A stretch of 64,000 nucleotides of DNA from the NCBI GenBank assembly GCA_028095005.1, contig CM051459.1, positions 15,238,699 to 15,302,698 of the forward strand, given 5' to 3'. The DNA comes from Rhynchospora pubera. Lineage: Eukaryota > Streptophyta > Magnoliopsida > Poales > Cyperaceae. The notes under the pieces are model-generated. The model saw only the letters and a list, made by a program, of their open reading frames with translations. It was not told the origin of the DNA and searched no databases. Both the position numbers and the translations under genes were made by a program. This document shows, in pieces, positions 47,301-58,209 of this stretch. The first letter of the stretch is position 1; each line of letters opens with the position of its first letter.

Positions 47301-48343
47301 CTCACATTGCTCAACTTACATCGCCTTCCATTGGCTTGCTCAAGCTCAACATCACCAACTCCAAGAATCTTGCATGGCCGAATATCACCAAGATAGACAT
47401 TCCCACCAGCTACATCCTTGTAGTTGACAAAATAAGAACGATCCGAGCATATGTGGAATGATGCACCCGAATCCAATACCCAAACATCCATGTTCTCCTT
47501 CTCGGAACTTGTCACACTTAGAGTCACCGCATCTCCAATCTCATCGGAAACTATACTTGCTTCACCATCTTGCTTCTTCTCTTTTTGCTTGCCTTTCAAG
47601 AGAGGACAATCTCTCTTCAAGTGCCCTTCATTCTTGCAATGCCAACAAGAAAATTTTCGGCCTTTAGACTTTGATCTTCCTTTGCCTTGAGAACCACCTT
47701 TCTTACCCGAGAAATTGTCCCTAGTCACCGGCCGTCCCCTATCAACCGTCAATGCCTCACTAGGCCCGGTTTCCAATTGGGTAGTAGCCTTTCTAGTTTC
47801 CTCATTCATCAATGAAGCAACAACATCACTCAATTTGAATTGGTTGCCCATTGTGTTTGCAACGGTAGTCACAAGAGTATCCCAACTTGTAGGCAAAGAG
47901 CTCAAAAGTAACAAGCATAAAACCTCCTCATCAAGGTTTACCTTCAAGGACTTCAATTGAGCCGCAATTGAGTTGAACTCACTTACATGCGTTCTCATTG
48001 AAATACCATCCTTCATTTTCAAGAGAAATAACCGCTTCATAGCATGCATCTTGTTTACACCCGAAGGTTGCTCATATGATCGCTCCAATGTGGTCCAAAG
48101 CTCATGAGCGGTCTTACATTGGTAGACATCAAACAAGATAGATGGTGAAATACACGGTCTTATAGCCGCCAAACACTTCCGATCTAACAACTCCCATTCA
48201 TGATCCTCCATATGAATAGGTTGTGCACCCGGTCCCATCAATGGTAAATCCAAATCCCTTACCACCAAGTAATCTTGCATTAACATTTTCCAAATTGGCC
48301 AATTGCTATCATTCAACTTCTCAAATTCCATAGCTTTTTCCAT
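44399..48343 (-). CDS. Copia gag-pol polyprotein, full length
   Basis: A single open frame of 1314 residues from the ATG at 48343; an upstream in-frame GTG is not needed. Order of domains is that of Ty1/copia. The gag region comes first, then the zinc knuckle CWHCKNEGHLKRDC (about 233-246). The aspartic protease WVLDSGASFHIC (about 286) follows, then the integrase zinc-finger region (HMWHNCLCH ... CVHC). The integrase core has YSDVCGPF (~477), TDNGGEFC (~541) and PQENGVIERMNR (~573). Reverse transcriptase carries LLLLYVDDMLI (~993), and RNase H carries STESEYVAL (~1204) and DNQGAIHLSKNAAYHS. All catalytic motifs are intact with no stop or frameshift. The domain wording fits the plant Tork/TNT-like copia branch, though the clade is a guess. 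Confidence 0.95.
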   Translation of the reverse strand: MEKAMEFEKLNDSNWPIWKMLMQDYLVVRDLDLPLMGPGAQPIHMEDHEWELLDRKCLAAIRPCISPSILFDVYQCKTAHELWTTLERSYEQPSGVNKMHAMKRLFLLKMKDGISMRTHVSEFNSIAAQLKSLKVNLDEEVLCLLLLSSLPTSWDTLVTTVANTMGNQFKLSDVVASLMNEETRKATTQLETGPSEALTVDRGRPVTRDNFSGKKGGSQGKGRSKSKGRKFSCWHCKNEGHLKRDCPLLKGKQKEKKQDGEASIVSDEIGDAVTLSVTSSEKENMDVWVLDSGASFHICSDRSYFVNYKDVAGGNVYLGDIRPCKILGVGDVELEQANGRRCKLSNVRYVSKITKNLISVGQLDDGGFVVSFGEGSWKVSKGCMTLMKGHKDGSLYTLHGAPRKGVVAMASEHGDMHMWHNCLCHLSERGMKVLQNENYIPSFDCSSLEFCVHCVMGKQKRVNFKRNESYRKVKPLELVYSDVCGPFNVKSLGDASYFVTFLDDFSRKCWIYPLSSKDQVLETFKNFKSRVEKKSEKSIKCLQTDNGGEFCSNDFDNFCARNGIRRVKTVPYTPQENGVIERMNRTIVERIRSMLSHSGLSKSFWAEAANTAVYLINRSPSVALDGGIPEVVWSGKKISYGHLRTFGCEAYVKIPNVKRNKLDVKSRRCAFVGYGGDDLGYRVWDPIEKKTIRSRDVIFRENVMFMENHEKEQSEERHVEEHVDASVAPKMLADPQVSGHDNVDESEPVEAHENEGIVEEEHTNTPVQELRRSTRISKITQRYSPSLYYALFTDAGEPESFHEAINCSEKAMWLGAMKDEMNSLHLNENWELVKLPKGKKALKNRWVFVLKNEADGSKRHKARLVVKGYGQKHDVDFNEIFSPVVKHSSIRVVLSLVANLDLELVQLDIKTTFLHGDLDEEIYMSQPEGFVDESNPNLVCRLKKGLYGLKQASRQWYKKFDTFMQEEGFERSDYDHCVYMKGKVGGTFTLLLLYVDDMLIASNDHDEIGSLKLDMSKRFATKDLGEARKILGMRIHRDRGRGKLWLSQTEYVDKVLERFDMVNCKPVTTPLTGHFKLSKKNSPKSAQGRLKMEKVPYLSAVGSLMYAMVCTRPDIAHAVGVVSRYMSNPRWEHWQAVKWILRYLKGTRGLRLCFGGDSKLAIEWYVDADHAGCSETRKSTTGFVFTIGGGAVSWMSRLQDIVALSSTESEYVALTEAVKEMLWLKRLLAQLELKQMEYVVHCDNQGAIHLSKNAAYHSRTKHIDVRYHFIHDVLDNRQLVVRKVHTKENVADMFTKVVPPDKVMFCRRQSGLVE

Positions 48344-48443
48344 TCTATCACTGCTACACGTGTAATCACCGAAATACACAAGAACTTAGACCTACACCAA
48401 TCCAAGTCTCAAACTCCTATTCTTGACACCAACGAGCCAACAC

Positions 48444-48455
48444 GCTCTGATACCA
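48444..48455 (-). other. Primer-binding site for initiator tRNA-Met
   Basis: The minus strand reads TGGTATCAGAGC two bases after the 5' LTR. It is complementary to the 3' end of plant initiator tRNA-Met, the standard copia primer. Confidence 0.92.
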
Positions 48456-48457
48456 GT

Positions 48458-48976
48458 TGTTGGGACACGCTCACAGGTGCCTAGGCACAGCGGAAGCCAA
48501 GTAAACAAGGAGGTAGTAATTTCGACAAACACGTGACGGGCATAAAACAATACCCGCTAGAACAAAGCTATAATGGTACCACTTGAGAACCAACAACAAT
48601 AGCACAATCAAGCACAAGAAAATAGAGAATAGACACAAGATTTTACGTGGAAACCCGAAAGGGAAAAACCACGGGAGAGATCGGTGCAAATCCACTAAAT
48701 CAAGAGTTTCTTACAAGTACATGGAGATATCATCAAGCTATCAACCTTCCTCTCTCTCTCACTCACACTCTCTCACAATTTGAGGTGGAATTAACAAGAG
48801 ATACAAGAGAAATGTCTAAACCCTAGATAGCTTCAAAGAGGGAGAAGAGAGCTCCAACAGAGATGCACACAGAGGGACTCGATACTTTTCTCTCTGTCTC
48901 CGTAACCCCCCCTCTTCAATTCATTTCCGTATGGGCCATTTTTGGGCTCGGCCCATTTTGGCTTCACACCACAACA
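48458..48976 (-). repeat. Copia 5' LTR
   Basis: 519 bp, partner of 43782-44300. On the minus strand it precedes the primer-binding site. Confidence 0.93.
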
Positions 48977-48981
48977 ATAAT

Positions 48982-50178
48982 AAAGACTAAAGAGAGATTC
49001 AACAGAGAATGGGATCTACTTAGGGCATTGTTGCCATTATTTAGCAAAATATGTCAAAAAAAATTTTAATGTTCGTGACCTATATATTAGTACAACAAAA
49101 TTTATGTTCGCATCTTTTTGTGATTTGCATTACATTGAAGGAAGCACGAGTCGGTATATCTCACGAGGAGAAAGTTGATACTTCATGAAAATGTAATATT
49201 CTTCATCTCATGACTCTGTTTGGATTTCATATGGAAGAAGGGAAGAAGGTAATAAGGAATAAATTTATTATAAATAATCCAATCTCTTCACAAAGTTACA
49301 CACTTCCCAATACTTCTTCCCACTTCTTTTTCTTTTTCCCACACCTTATCTAAATGGAGCCAATAGGAACGTTTCGATTTTATAATGAAATAACTTTTTA
49401 TCTGAAGAACCCAACAGTAGGGCCTACCATGCGGCATGGCTACGGGCTTCCATTAAAAAAAAATGAAAAAAAATTGAAGGAAAATGGGTTTAGCAACACA
49501 ATTATTGGTAACCTTTTTCTATTTCCCATAGTTATTTCATTTTATTTATTATATTATGGGATTAATCCATTGAATTTTACAAATCACATGAGCATTTATA
49601 ATTAGATTTATGGGGATGATGTCGATGTCCACTTTTGGAGCATCACAAATGTCACACTTTACTTATTAATTTTTATTTCAAAAATTTTCAATTCAAACGG
49701 TCGATCCGGATTGTTGATTTTGTTTCTTTAAGGACTGATGCAGTGCAATAAAATTTATAATCTTTGAAGTTTATTTGATATTTGATGAAGAGATTGAAAA
49801 ATGAATATATTAGAATTAATCTATCATAATTAATTAGATTCTTTTGCTATTCATTTAGAACATAAAAATGAAAGTGCACATGCTTAATTTAGCGGAAATG
49901 CCTAGGCTTTTAATTTTCTCCTTCACTCTTGTGCCTCAGAAAGGCGAGACATTCTGAGATGATTTATAATTTTTTAATTATGACTTTGCAATTTCTACAA
50001 ACAATATGAAATATATCGGACAGCTATCAAAATTATTTTTTTAAACCTACACAAGTTGGAGAGTTAATTTTTTAGTATTTTAACATCTATTATTCTTATT
50101 ATGTAGATTTTGTGTTGTATCATTTTGTTCGTAGAATTAAACTTTATACTATGATTCCTACAGGTAGATCTAGATATA
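48982..50178. other. Non-coding DNA between copia and the tandem duplication
   Basis: No gene is visible apart from the MITE at 49211-49361. The rest is AT-rich. Confidence 0.4.
49211..49361. mobile_element. MITE of the GTTTGGAT / 'agtgtgtaac' family
   Basis: The left end is GACTCTGTTTGGATTTC; the right end read in reverse is GGCTCCATTTAGATAAGG. The interior, read on the minus strand, has the conserved 'gaagtgtgtaactttgtgaa' core shared with copies at 58044, 62526 and 63881. Confidence 0.65.
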
Positions 50179-50694
50179 AATATACCTTTATACTAGTAAT
50201 AATCTAATATGTTATCCAATAATAAAATTTTACTTTTTATTTATTAGATTTAATATATTTTGTTATTTATGAAAAATTTCTTCTACTGCATTTTAATAGT
50301 GTCATTATTGATTATGTTTGAGAAAATAATATATTTATATATATAATTGATTTATTATATTTTTATTTTTATATTAGTTTTATTATTATTACATTAACTT
50401 AATAATTTTGTTATAGTGCCCATGCTTAAAATTTGTCTGAATTCGTCCCTGATTATTAACATCCCACAAAAACAAAGTAAAGAAATGCATCAGTCTTTAT
50501 TTCGAAACAGTCTCAAAACCTTAAAGATAGGAGAACAAAATACTTCTACAAAATTGGGTCGAATTTAAGAATTTAAGTGAACCTTAACCGGTACCTATTG
50601 GAACATTGCCTCAATCAAGAAGTTCAAGTGATTTACATGTTGTTAGAATTCCGTGGGTGCCAGTTGGGAATGGTGATCGGTAGGTTTAGAGTAA

Positions 50695-50725
50695 CTAGAA
50701 AACGTACCCATTCAATGTGTTGGCA
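50695..50725 (-). other. Decayed Helitron-like 3' end (copy A)
   Basis: The minus strand reads GCCAACACATTGAATGGG, then TACGTTTTCTAG followed by T. This is closely similar to the 3' end of the candidate Helitron at 15319, including the terminal CTAG-T. The hairpin stem is eroded. Copy B has the same end at 56006. Confidence 0.45.
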
Positions 50726-51860
50726 GATAAAATTTAAAAAAAAATACTTGCAATTCAATAAAAATTTAAAATCAGCATATAAACATAGAAAAAAAATATA
50801 ATTTAAGAAATTTATATATACATTTCTTTATAACAAAAATATTTAAAACATTATACATCATAAAATTTTTTCATATGTGCCTTCTTTCCAAAATTGAAAA
50901 AATAATTATTATTCTAATGATTTTTTTTCCCCATTTTAGATGTAAACTCTAAATATATTGTATTTTCATCGATGGATTGACATCTAGCCACAAATCAAAT
51001 TGATTGAAAGTCACAAAAGATGTATACAGGGTGTCTAGAGGTTCAACATTTTATGAATCCGTGCTTTTATAAGGAGTAGTGATATGTTGCCAGGGATTAA
51101 TTTGAAGAATCCAGAAGTTTGGGGATTTCATTTGCAATCAGAAATGATAACTGTCATTCATAGTTTTGTCATCCCTTGCAATTGACAACACACAAAGTGA
51201 ACACATAAACAAACAAGATAAACATATAAATGATTAAAATGAACACTTACAAACAAATAAGTGTTGTCATCTCTTATTTAGATTTTTTATATGCACATTG
51301 AACTTATTTATTTATATGTGTTCACTTCGATCACTATGTTCATCTTATCTGTTCTATGTGTTTACTTTATATTTAGCGACGTCAATAAATTGTAAAACTG
51401 CAGATGATAATAGTTATCAATTTCCATTTACAATTACCTACCGTCAGAGGCTCAGAGCCACGGAGGGGGATCTGCAAAATTTGGGTTAAAAATAAGGAAA
51501 GAGAAATGGGCTTCAGAATTCAGACTCGTTTGAGTTATGAGCTGACATTTAAGAGGAACATGAGGGCCCAGTTTTATGCTGGGCCTAAACTTGATAAAAT
51601 TTTATCAACGTATGGATCTGGAAAATAATGAAGGCATGTTCGAAAAAACTTAATACAAATGTATCTTTCTTAATTAACCAGATTTCCGATTATTGCTGGA
51701 ATACCGAGGATTATTGATTATATGGTCAGAGTGATAAACTTAGAACATCTACAATGGTTTCTAAACTTTGGGAATAATAATGTATCCTCGATCATATGAA
51801 AGTACCGATGTACAAACATTCAGATTTATCAAAAAGTGAGGTTTAATTAATGGAGAATGG

Positions 51861-52235
51861 ATTCAATCAAATGCGTTTGGGAGGACTTTCAATTAAATTC
51901 CGTCAGATCTCAATTTAAAAAATTCAAATGAATGATACAAACCGTTCAATATAATCTTCATAGTGAAATCTTCTTGTAGGCAAATTTTATATATTTTTTG
52001 AATTTTTTGTATTTTTTTTTTTGAAATTTTAGAAAAATCTCAGTCTAATTAGTTCTTGACCATAAAACTACTAACAACAGGTTTTAAAAATACAAAGACA
52101 ATAGTACAAAAAATAAAAAAAATATATATAAATTTTGTCTATAAAGAAATTTCAATATAAAATCATATTAAACGGTTTGGATCAGCTATTTTCAATCTGA
52201 CGGAAATTTACTCTCGAGTTCAGTCAAATGCATTT
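51861..52235. mobile_element. Foldback MITE, AATCAAATGC ends (copy A)
   Basis: The left end is 'attcaatcaaatgcgtttg'. The interior is an imperfect palindrome ('aatttccgtcagat' style phrases and complement, 'aaaccgttcaatataatctt' and complement). The intact version is in copy B, where the right end reads 'caaatgcatttgattgaatc', complementary to the left end. Copy A has lost the last ~15 bases. Confidence 0.65.
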
Positions 52236-52297
52236 AAATAAGTATGATTTCCTTCTTTAACAAATGTAATTAGAGCTCAAATCCATATGTACATTTT

Positions 52298-52450
52298 AAG
52301 AACCAGCTCTTGGTCTAGTGACAAAGAGCAATGCACCTTGACTCCTTGAGTGAAAGGTCGCAGGTTCGAAACCCGGCTGGGGGGTCTTTCATAGACATTT
52401 AATTTAAAAATAAGTTGGGTGATTTAGACCTCCAATTTATCTTAAAAAAA
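52298..52450 (+). mobile_element. tRNA-derived SINE with 19-bp target duplication
   Basis: The 153-bp insert has an RNA polymerase III box A-like TGGTCTAGTGAC (52311-52322) and a box B GGTTCGAAACC (52363-52373), then a tRNA-unrelated part and a terminal A run. It is flanked by the exact repeat 'aaatccatatgtacatttt' at 52279-52297 and 52451-52469. Copy B has the single uninterrupted site ('aaattcatatgtacatttt', about 57508-57526), so the insertion postdates the tandem duplication. Confidence 0.92.
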
Positions 52451-53239
52451 AAATCCATATGTACATTTTGGAAATTTTCGATCATAATATCATTACGGTT
52501 GCTGAAGGTCGAACGGTCCAAACATCAAGAGAGAGCTTTCTTATTGTTGATCTATTTTGAGATCGATTGGTGGATTCAAATTATTCATGTACAAATTTCG
52601 TCATTCAACATGCGGCATCCCGTGATTTTATGCACATAAACAAGGGACTTTTTCAGCTGTTCAATTGGTTATATTTTCTTATACCCAAAGTGCCACTATT
52701 GTTAGTGGTTTTAATTAATTTATTATATAACGGAAGTCCAAGAGACTGAAATGACAACATTTTCTGATACCCAAGATGCATGCATGCCTCTATTATCACT
52801 GAAACAATTATTAAAATTTTAATAAAATGTTGTTGCCCCGAACTAAATTTGAATCGACTCGAAGTTTTGCCATTCTTAAGTAGTGCTATTCATGTATATT
52901 GAGTATGCTGGCACAAGAAACATCATCAAGAGTATTATGCATTGAATTTGAATGTTCACCTAAAACAAGACTGAAGAATAGTCATACTAAATTCTCTTCT
53001 ACTAGTACAAATTTTATAGTAACTTCGAATATTAAAAAATTATCTTAACGCGTGGAGAAAACGGTGTGCTTTTGTTTCTAAAATAAAATAAAAATAAATC
53101 TCGGTCGTCGATAATGCAACTTCCATTATAACATAAAAGAAAGAATGACAGCTTTATGTTGTTCAACTACATGATAGTATTTTAGTAATTTTAACAACTG
53201 TAAATAATAACTTAATAATTTTGAAATTCAAAGCTGAAA

Positions 53240-53860
53240 TACCCGTACCGCCTATTGAGTATGGGTAAGATTCTATTTTCATTAGACTAATGGATGTGAG
53301 TATGGATAAAAAAAAAATTTCGTTAAGTTAATGGGTACGGATACAGATAAGGGCTATTTCGTTTCCATTATCTAACGGGTAAAATACAAACATATATGTA
53401 ATATATAATCACGTAATTAGCGTATTTCATAAGATATAGTATTAGTTTTGATCTTCATCGTAATTTATTTGTGTTGATGGAAAAATTAATTATGTAATAG
53501 AATTTATAATTAGTTATATAGTTTTTTTTTAATGTCAATTGACCTGAGAATAAATTTCATGATTTTTGTTATATATAAAGTATTACCTAAATATTATATT
53601 TTATTTGTATATTTATTTGATGTTATTTATTTAGCACATTATATAATTTTTATTAAATTATTAATATTATTATTATTATTAATTATGTACCGTTATCCTA
53701 TCCTTACCGTTAATTCTTAACGGGTACGGATAAGATGCGGGTAAAGTCATTTTGTAATGGGTACGGATAGGGTATGAATAAAAAAAATTTTAATGAGTGC
53801 GGATATAAAAAATATCTTCTACCATATTGTACCGTACCCATTTACAGCCCTACCAATAGA
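53240..53860. mobile_element. Decayed TIR element with GGGTACGG repeats (copy A)
   Basis: The right end read in reverse begins GGGCTGTAAATGGGTACGG, a common terminus of plant TIR elements. The left end carries 'cccgtaccgcctattgagta'. Internal 'aacgggtacggata' phrases recur in both orientations. The interior is AT-rich with no transposase. It is shared with copy B (58470-59050). Confidence 0.5.
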
Positions 53861-54010
53861 AGTGTAATTTCTGAGAGTTCACCAAGTAGACTATTGCAGA
53901 CTTTGCAGTTTTGTGCGTTCTACAAAAGTTGCGAAAATTAATCTAGTAAATATTGATGAATATGTCGTTTTTGTTGTTATTCGCCAGTAAAATATAACAA
54001 ATATGTCCCA

Positions 54011-55100
54011 GTAAAAGTTGCGGATCCAAATAGACCCAACCCTTGCCTGGGCATAATTTCTGGAATTTAATACTCATTTAGTGAATTTTAGATTTGTGCC
54101 TGGGCTTAATATTAGATGGTGCCTGGGCTCTTGATCTGTCCAATCAATTTTAGGTCTGAAATTTTTCTTTTTTCCTTCGCTAAATCACTCTGCTCTGATT
54201 CGCTCCATAGTCCATACGCTCCCCTTTATTTTTTGGAAAATACAAATCAATTTTATGCTCTAATCTGCATCCGATGCGCTGGACAAGACCACAGAACGAG
54301 AAACGAGTTATTTTTTTTCTTTTTTTTTCCTCCGCTGAGACCCTGATTCATACCTTAGACCTTCGTACAAATTTCATTTTCTTCGTACAAATGTTTTTCC
54401 TTTCTCCTCGTGCCTCCAACTAACCACCTATCTAAATCCGACAATATCTACAACCTAGGTAAACTTTCTTATAAAAATTGTGTTTATTCGTACAAATTTG
54501 AAATTTAAATTTAAAAATAATTCTTTCATAATTTTAAAAATAAAAAATATTTTAAAAAAGTTCTTGCAAATAGTCATTCTCTGACTTGTAGTTGTCATGT
54601 ACGAATTTAAATTAAGGTTCTATGCATCTTGCTAAACTTGTTAGTTTTATCTTGTTGAAATTGAGTTTTCTTTGTTATATAAATTGATCGTGTTGATCTA
54701 ATTTTGCTAGTTGCAATGCTGAGTGTTGAAAGGGTATTTTTAATTATGAAACTTATTAAATTTTTATTTAAAAATTGAATGAGAGATGATTTTAGATAAT
54801 AATTTGGTTGCCTACATAGAAAAACATGATGTATTTAAATATGTTTTCAATGAAGCAACTATGCAATAATTTTAAAATATGAAACCGCACAAATGATTTG
54901 ATTTCATTAGAAAATTAGAATTACATTAAATTTTTTTTGTGCTTTTTGGTGCTAGATAGAGAGGTAAAAAAACAAGATTACATTGTATGTATTTAAAATG
55001 ATTTTTTTATTAAAATTATCAGTTTTAAAATTTTTTTATTTTAAATGTTATTCCATTATACTTGTGCCTAGGTTTAAAATTTTTCTGGATCCGCCACTGA
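54011..55100. mobile_element. ~1.1-kb hAT-like insertion in copy A
   Basis: Copy B reads straight from 'atatgtccca' to 'tgataactaag' (59200-59220), while copy A has 1.09 kb between them. The ends are complementary over AGT[T/G]GCGGATCCA, close to the CAGGGGCGGAGCC-type ends of Tip100-like hAT elements. No transposase frame is visible. No clean 8-bp target duplication is seen, so either the boundary is blurred or copy B lost the segment. Confidence 0.55.
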
Positions 55101-56005
55101 TGATAACTAAGCTCCTCGTTGTTGTACGTCAATTACTCAATTTGAATTCATCTCCTCTTTTATTTCTGTGTTGCTCTGTTACTGACATTACTATCTTTGT
55201 TTTCGCAAATAATTTATAGTAATTATTAACAAAAATATATAAAATTTAATAACACTAAAAATTCTCTTTATAAAAAAAAAATATTACAATTGACACAGAA
55301 ATGTTCTTCCATAAACATAAACTAATATATGCAAGCTTTTGAAAACCATGGTATTTGGTAATTCAAGTAGCCATACTCGAAACTGCGGGAACGAACGGGA
55401 GAAAACTTAGGCCATACTGCTGCTGTATAGACAGAATTGGCAATTGAACATATAGACGTGATTTCCATCATTTTTAAAAAATATATAAAAATAATATACC
55501 TTTATACTAGTAATAATCTAATATGTTATCCAATAATAAAATTCACTTTTTATTTATTAGATTTCATATATTTTGTTATTTATTAAAAATTTCTTCTACT
55601 GCATTTTAATAGTGTCATTATTGATTATGTTTGAGAAAATAATATATTTATATATATAATTGATTTATTATATTTTAATTTTATATTAGTTTTATTATTA
55701 TAACATTAACTTAATAATTTTGTTATGGTGTCCATGCTTAAAATTTGTCCGGATCCGTCCCTGGTTTTTAACATCCCACAAAAACAAAGGCAAGAAATGC
55801 ATCAGCCTTTATTTCGAAACAGTCTGAAAATCTTAAAGATTGGAGAGGAAAAGACTTCTACAAAATTTGGTCGAATTTAAGAATTTATGTGAACCTTAAC
55901 CGGTGCCGATTGGAACATTGCCTTAATCAAGAAGTTCAAGTAATTTACATGTTATTAGAATTCAGTGGGTGCCAGTTGGGAATGGTGATCGGTAGGTTTA
56001 GATAA

Positions 56006-56036
56006 CTAGAAAACGTACCCATTCAATATGTTGGCA
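56006..56036 (-). other. Decayed Helitron-like 3' end (copy B)
   Basis: Counterpart of 50695; it reads ACGTTTTCTAG followed by T on the minus strand. Confidence 0.4.
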
Positions 56037-57066
56037 AATAAAAATTTTAAAAAATACTTGCAATTCAATAAAAATTTAAAATCAACATAGAAAAAAAAAA
56101 TATAATTTAAGAATTATATATATTTCTTTATAACAAAGATATTTAAAACATATACATCATAAAATTTTTTCATATCTGCTTACTTTCCAAAATTGAAAAA
56201 AATAATTATTATTCTAATGAATGTTTTTTTTTCATTTTAGATGGAAACTCTAAATATATTGTATTTTCGTTTTTTTGAATCCGTGCTTTTATGAGTAGCG
56301 ATATGATGCGAGGGATTAATTTGAAGAATTGAGAAGCTTGGGGATTTCATTTGCAATCAGAAATGATAACTACCCTATATAGTTTTGTAATCTTTTGTCA
56401 TCATCAAATAAAAAGTGAGCACATAAAACAAATAAGATAAACATACAAATGATCAAAATGAACACTTACAAACAAATAAGTGTTATCGTCTATTGTTCAA
56501 ATTTTTATAAACACATTGAACTTATTTGCTTATATGTGTTCATTTCGATCATTATATATGTTCACTTTGTCCATTCTATATGTTTACTTTCTATTTAGCA
56601 ATGACAAAAAATGGACAAAACTGCAGTAATCAATTTCGATTTGCAATTACCTACCGTCAGAGGGGCAGAGCCGGAGGGGGATCTGCAAAATTTGGGTTAA
56701 AAATTAAGGAAAGATAAATGGGCTTCAGAATTCAGACTCGTTTGAGTTATGAGCTGACATTTAAGAGGAATATGAGGGCCCAGTTTTATGCTGGGCCTAA
56801 ACTTGATAAAATTTTATCAACGTATGGATCTGGAAAAATAATGAAGGCATGTTCGAAATAACTTAATACAAATGCATCTTTCTTAATTAACCAGATTTCC
56901 GACTATTGCTGGAATACCGAGGATTATTGATTATATGGTCAGAGTTAGAAACTTAGAACATCTACAATGGTTTCTAAACTTTGGGAATAATAATGTATCC
57001 TCGATCATATGAAAGTACCGACGTACAAACGTTCGGATTTATCAAAAGATGGGGTTTAAATAAAGG

Positions 57067-57453
57067 AGAATGGATTCAATCAAATGCGTTTGATAAGACT
57101 TTCAATTAAATTCTGTCAGATCTCAATTTAAAAAGTTCAAATGAATGATACAAACTGTTCAATGTAATCTTCATATTGAAATTTTCTTGTAGGCAAATTT
57201 TTTTTATATATTTTTTATTTTTGTATTTTTTTGAAATTTTAGAAAATTCTCAGTTTAATAGTTCTTGACAGTAAAAACTACTAACAACAGTTTTTAAAAA
57301 TACAAAGACAATAGTGAGAAAAATTATATATATATATTGTCTGTAAAAAAAATTTCAATATTAAGATCATATTGAATGGTTTGGATCAACTATTTTCAAT
57401 ATGACGGAATTTAGTCTTGGTTTCAGTCAAATGCATTTGATTGAATCCATTCT
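57067..57453. mobile_element. Foldback MITE, AATCAAATGC ends (copy B, complete)
   Basis: Both ends are preserved: 'ggattcaatcaaatgcgttt' at the left, and its near-complement 'aatgcatttgattgaatcc' at the right. Arms are ~150 bp and imperfect. It is shared with copy A, so it is older than the duplication. Confidence 0.7.
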
Positions 57454-58040
57454 CTAAATAATGCATTTAAATAAGTATGAGTTCCTTCTTCGACAAATGT
57501 TAGAGCTCAAATTCATATGTACATTTTGGAAATGTTCGATCATAATATCATTGCGGTTGCTGAGGTCGAACGGTCCAAAAATCAAGAGATAGCTTTCTTA
57601 TTGTTGATCTATTTCGAGATCGATTGATGGATTCAAATTAATGTACAAAATTCGTCATTCAACATGCGTCATCCGGTGATTTTATGCACATAAACAAGGG
57701 ACTTTTTCAGCTGTTCAATTGGTTATATTTTCTTATACCCAAAATGCCACTATTGTTAGTGGTTTTAATTAATTTATTATATAACGGAAGTCCAAGACTG
57801 AAATGACAACATTTTCGGATATCCAAGATGTCTCTATAATCACTGAAACAATTATTAAAATTTTAATAAAATGTTGTTGCCCCGAACTAAATTTGAATCG
57901 ACTCGAAGTTTATTTTGCCATTCTTAAGTAGTGCTATTCATGTATATTGAGTATTATGCTGGCATAAGAAATATCATCAAGAGTATTACATTGAATTTGA
58001 ATGTTCACCTAAAACAACGACTGAAGAATAGTCATACTAA

Positions 58041-58209
58041 TAGGTGCGTTTGGATAGGTGTGGGAAGAAAGGAAGAAGGAAAGAAGTGGAAAAAAATATT
58101 GGGAAGTGTGTAACTTTAAGAGTTTGGATTGTTTATAATTTTTTTCTTCTTCTTCCTTCTTTTTCTTCTTTCTTCCAACGATCCAAACGCACAGATACAA
58201 AAGAAGTAT
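58041..58209. mobile_element. MITE insertion specific to copy B
   Basis: The TIR pair GTGCGTTTGGATAGG and its complement (58044-58192) encloses the family core 'gaagtgtgtaactttaagag'. The whole inserted block is bordered by the 9-bp repeat 'tcatactaa' at 58032-58040 and 58210-58218. Copy A has the single 'tcatactaa' near 52981-52989, the empty site. Confidence 0.8.

Larger units (their letters stand above)
43782..48976 (-). mobile_element. Complete Ty1/copia LTR retrotransposon
   Basis: 5195 bp on the minus strand. The two LTRs are 519 bp each (43782-44300 and 48458-48976) and begin TGTTGGGACACGC and end CACAACA. The 5-bp target duplication 'ataat' lies at 43777-43781 and 48977-48981. A primer-binding site and a polypurine tract sit in the expected places, and one gag-pol frame fills the interior. 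The LTRs differ by six substitutions in 519, so insertion is recent on the scale of plant genomes. It has all parts expected of an autonomous element. Confidence 0.95.
50179..55492. repeat. Tandem duplication, copy A
   Basis: Colinear with copy B (55493-59605) from 'aatatacctttatactag' to 'aaatatataaaaataat'. Apart from small indels, copy A differs by a SINE (52298-52450) and a ~1.1-kb hAT-like block (54011-55100), both absent from B. The junction between copies is at about 55493-55495. No functional gene is encoded, and the unit is the 5' flank of the peroxidase gene that follows copy B. Confidence 0.88.

Noticed and set aside
48344..48379. Upstream extension of the copia frame
   Set aside because: It needs a GTG start; the ATG at 48343 precedes a normal gag N-terminus.
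52300..52380. A tRNA gene
   Set aside because: Box A- and box B-like motifs are present but there is no cloverleaf with acceptor pairing, and flanking 19-bp repeats plus an A tail show a SINE.
54116..54346. 76-codon frame in the hAT-like block
   Set aside because: No transposase motif; absent from copy B together with the whole block.
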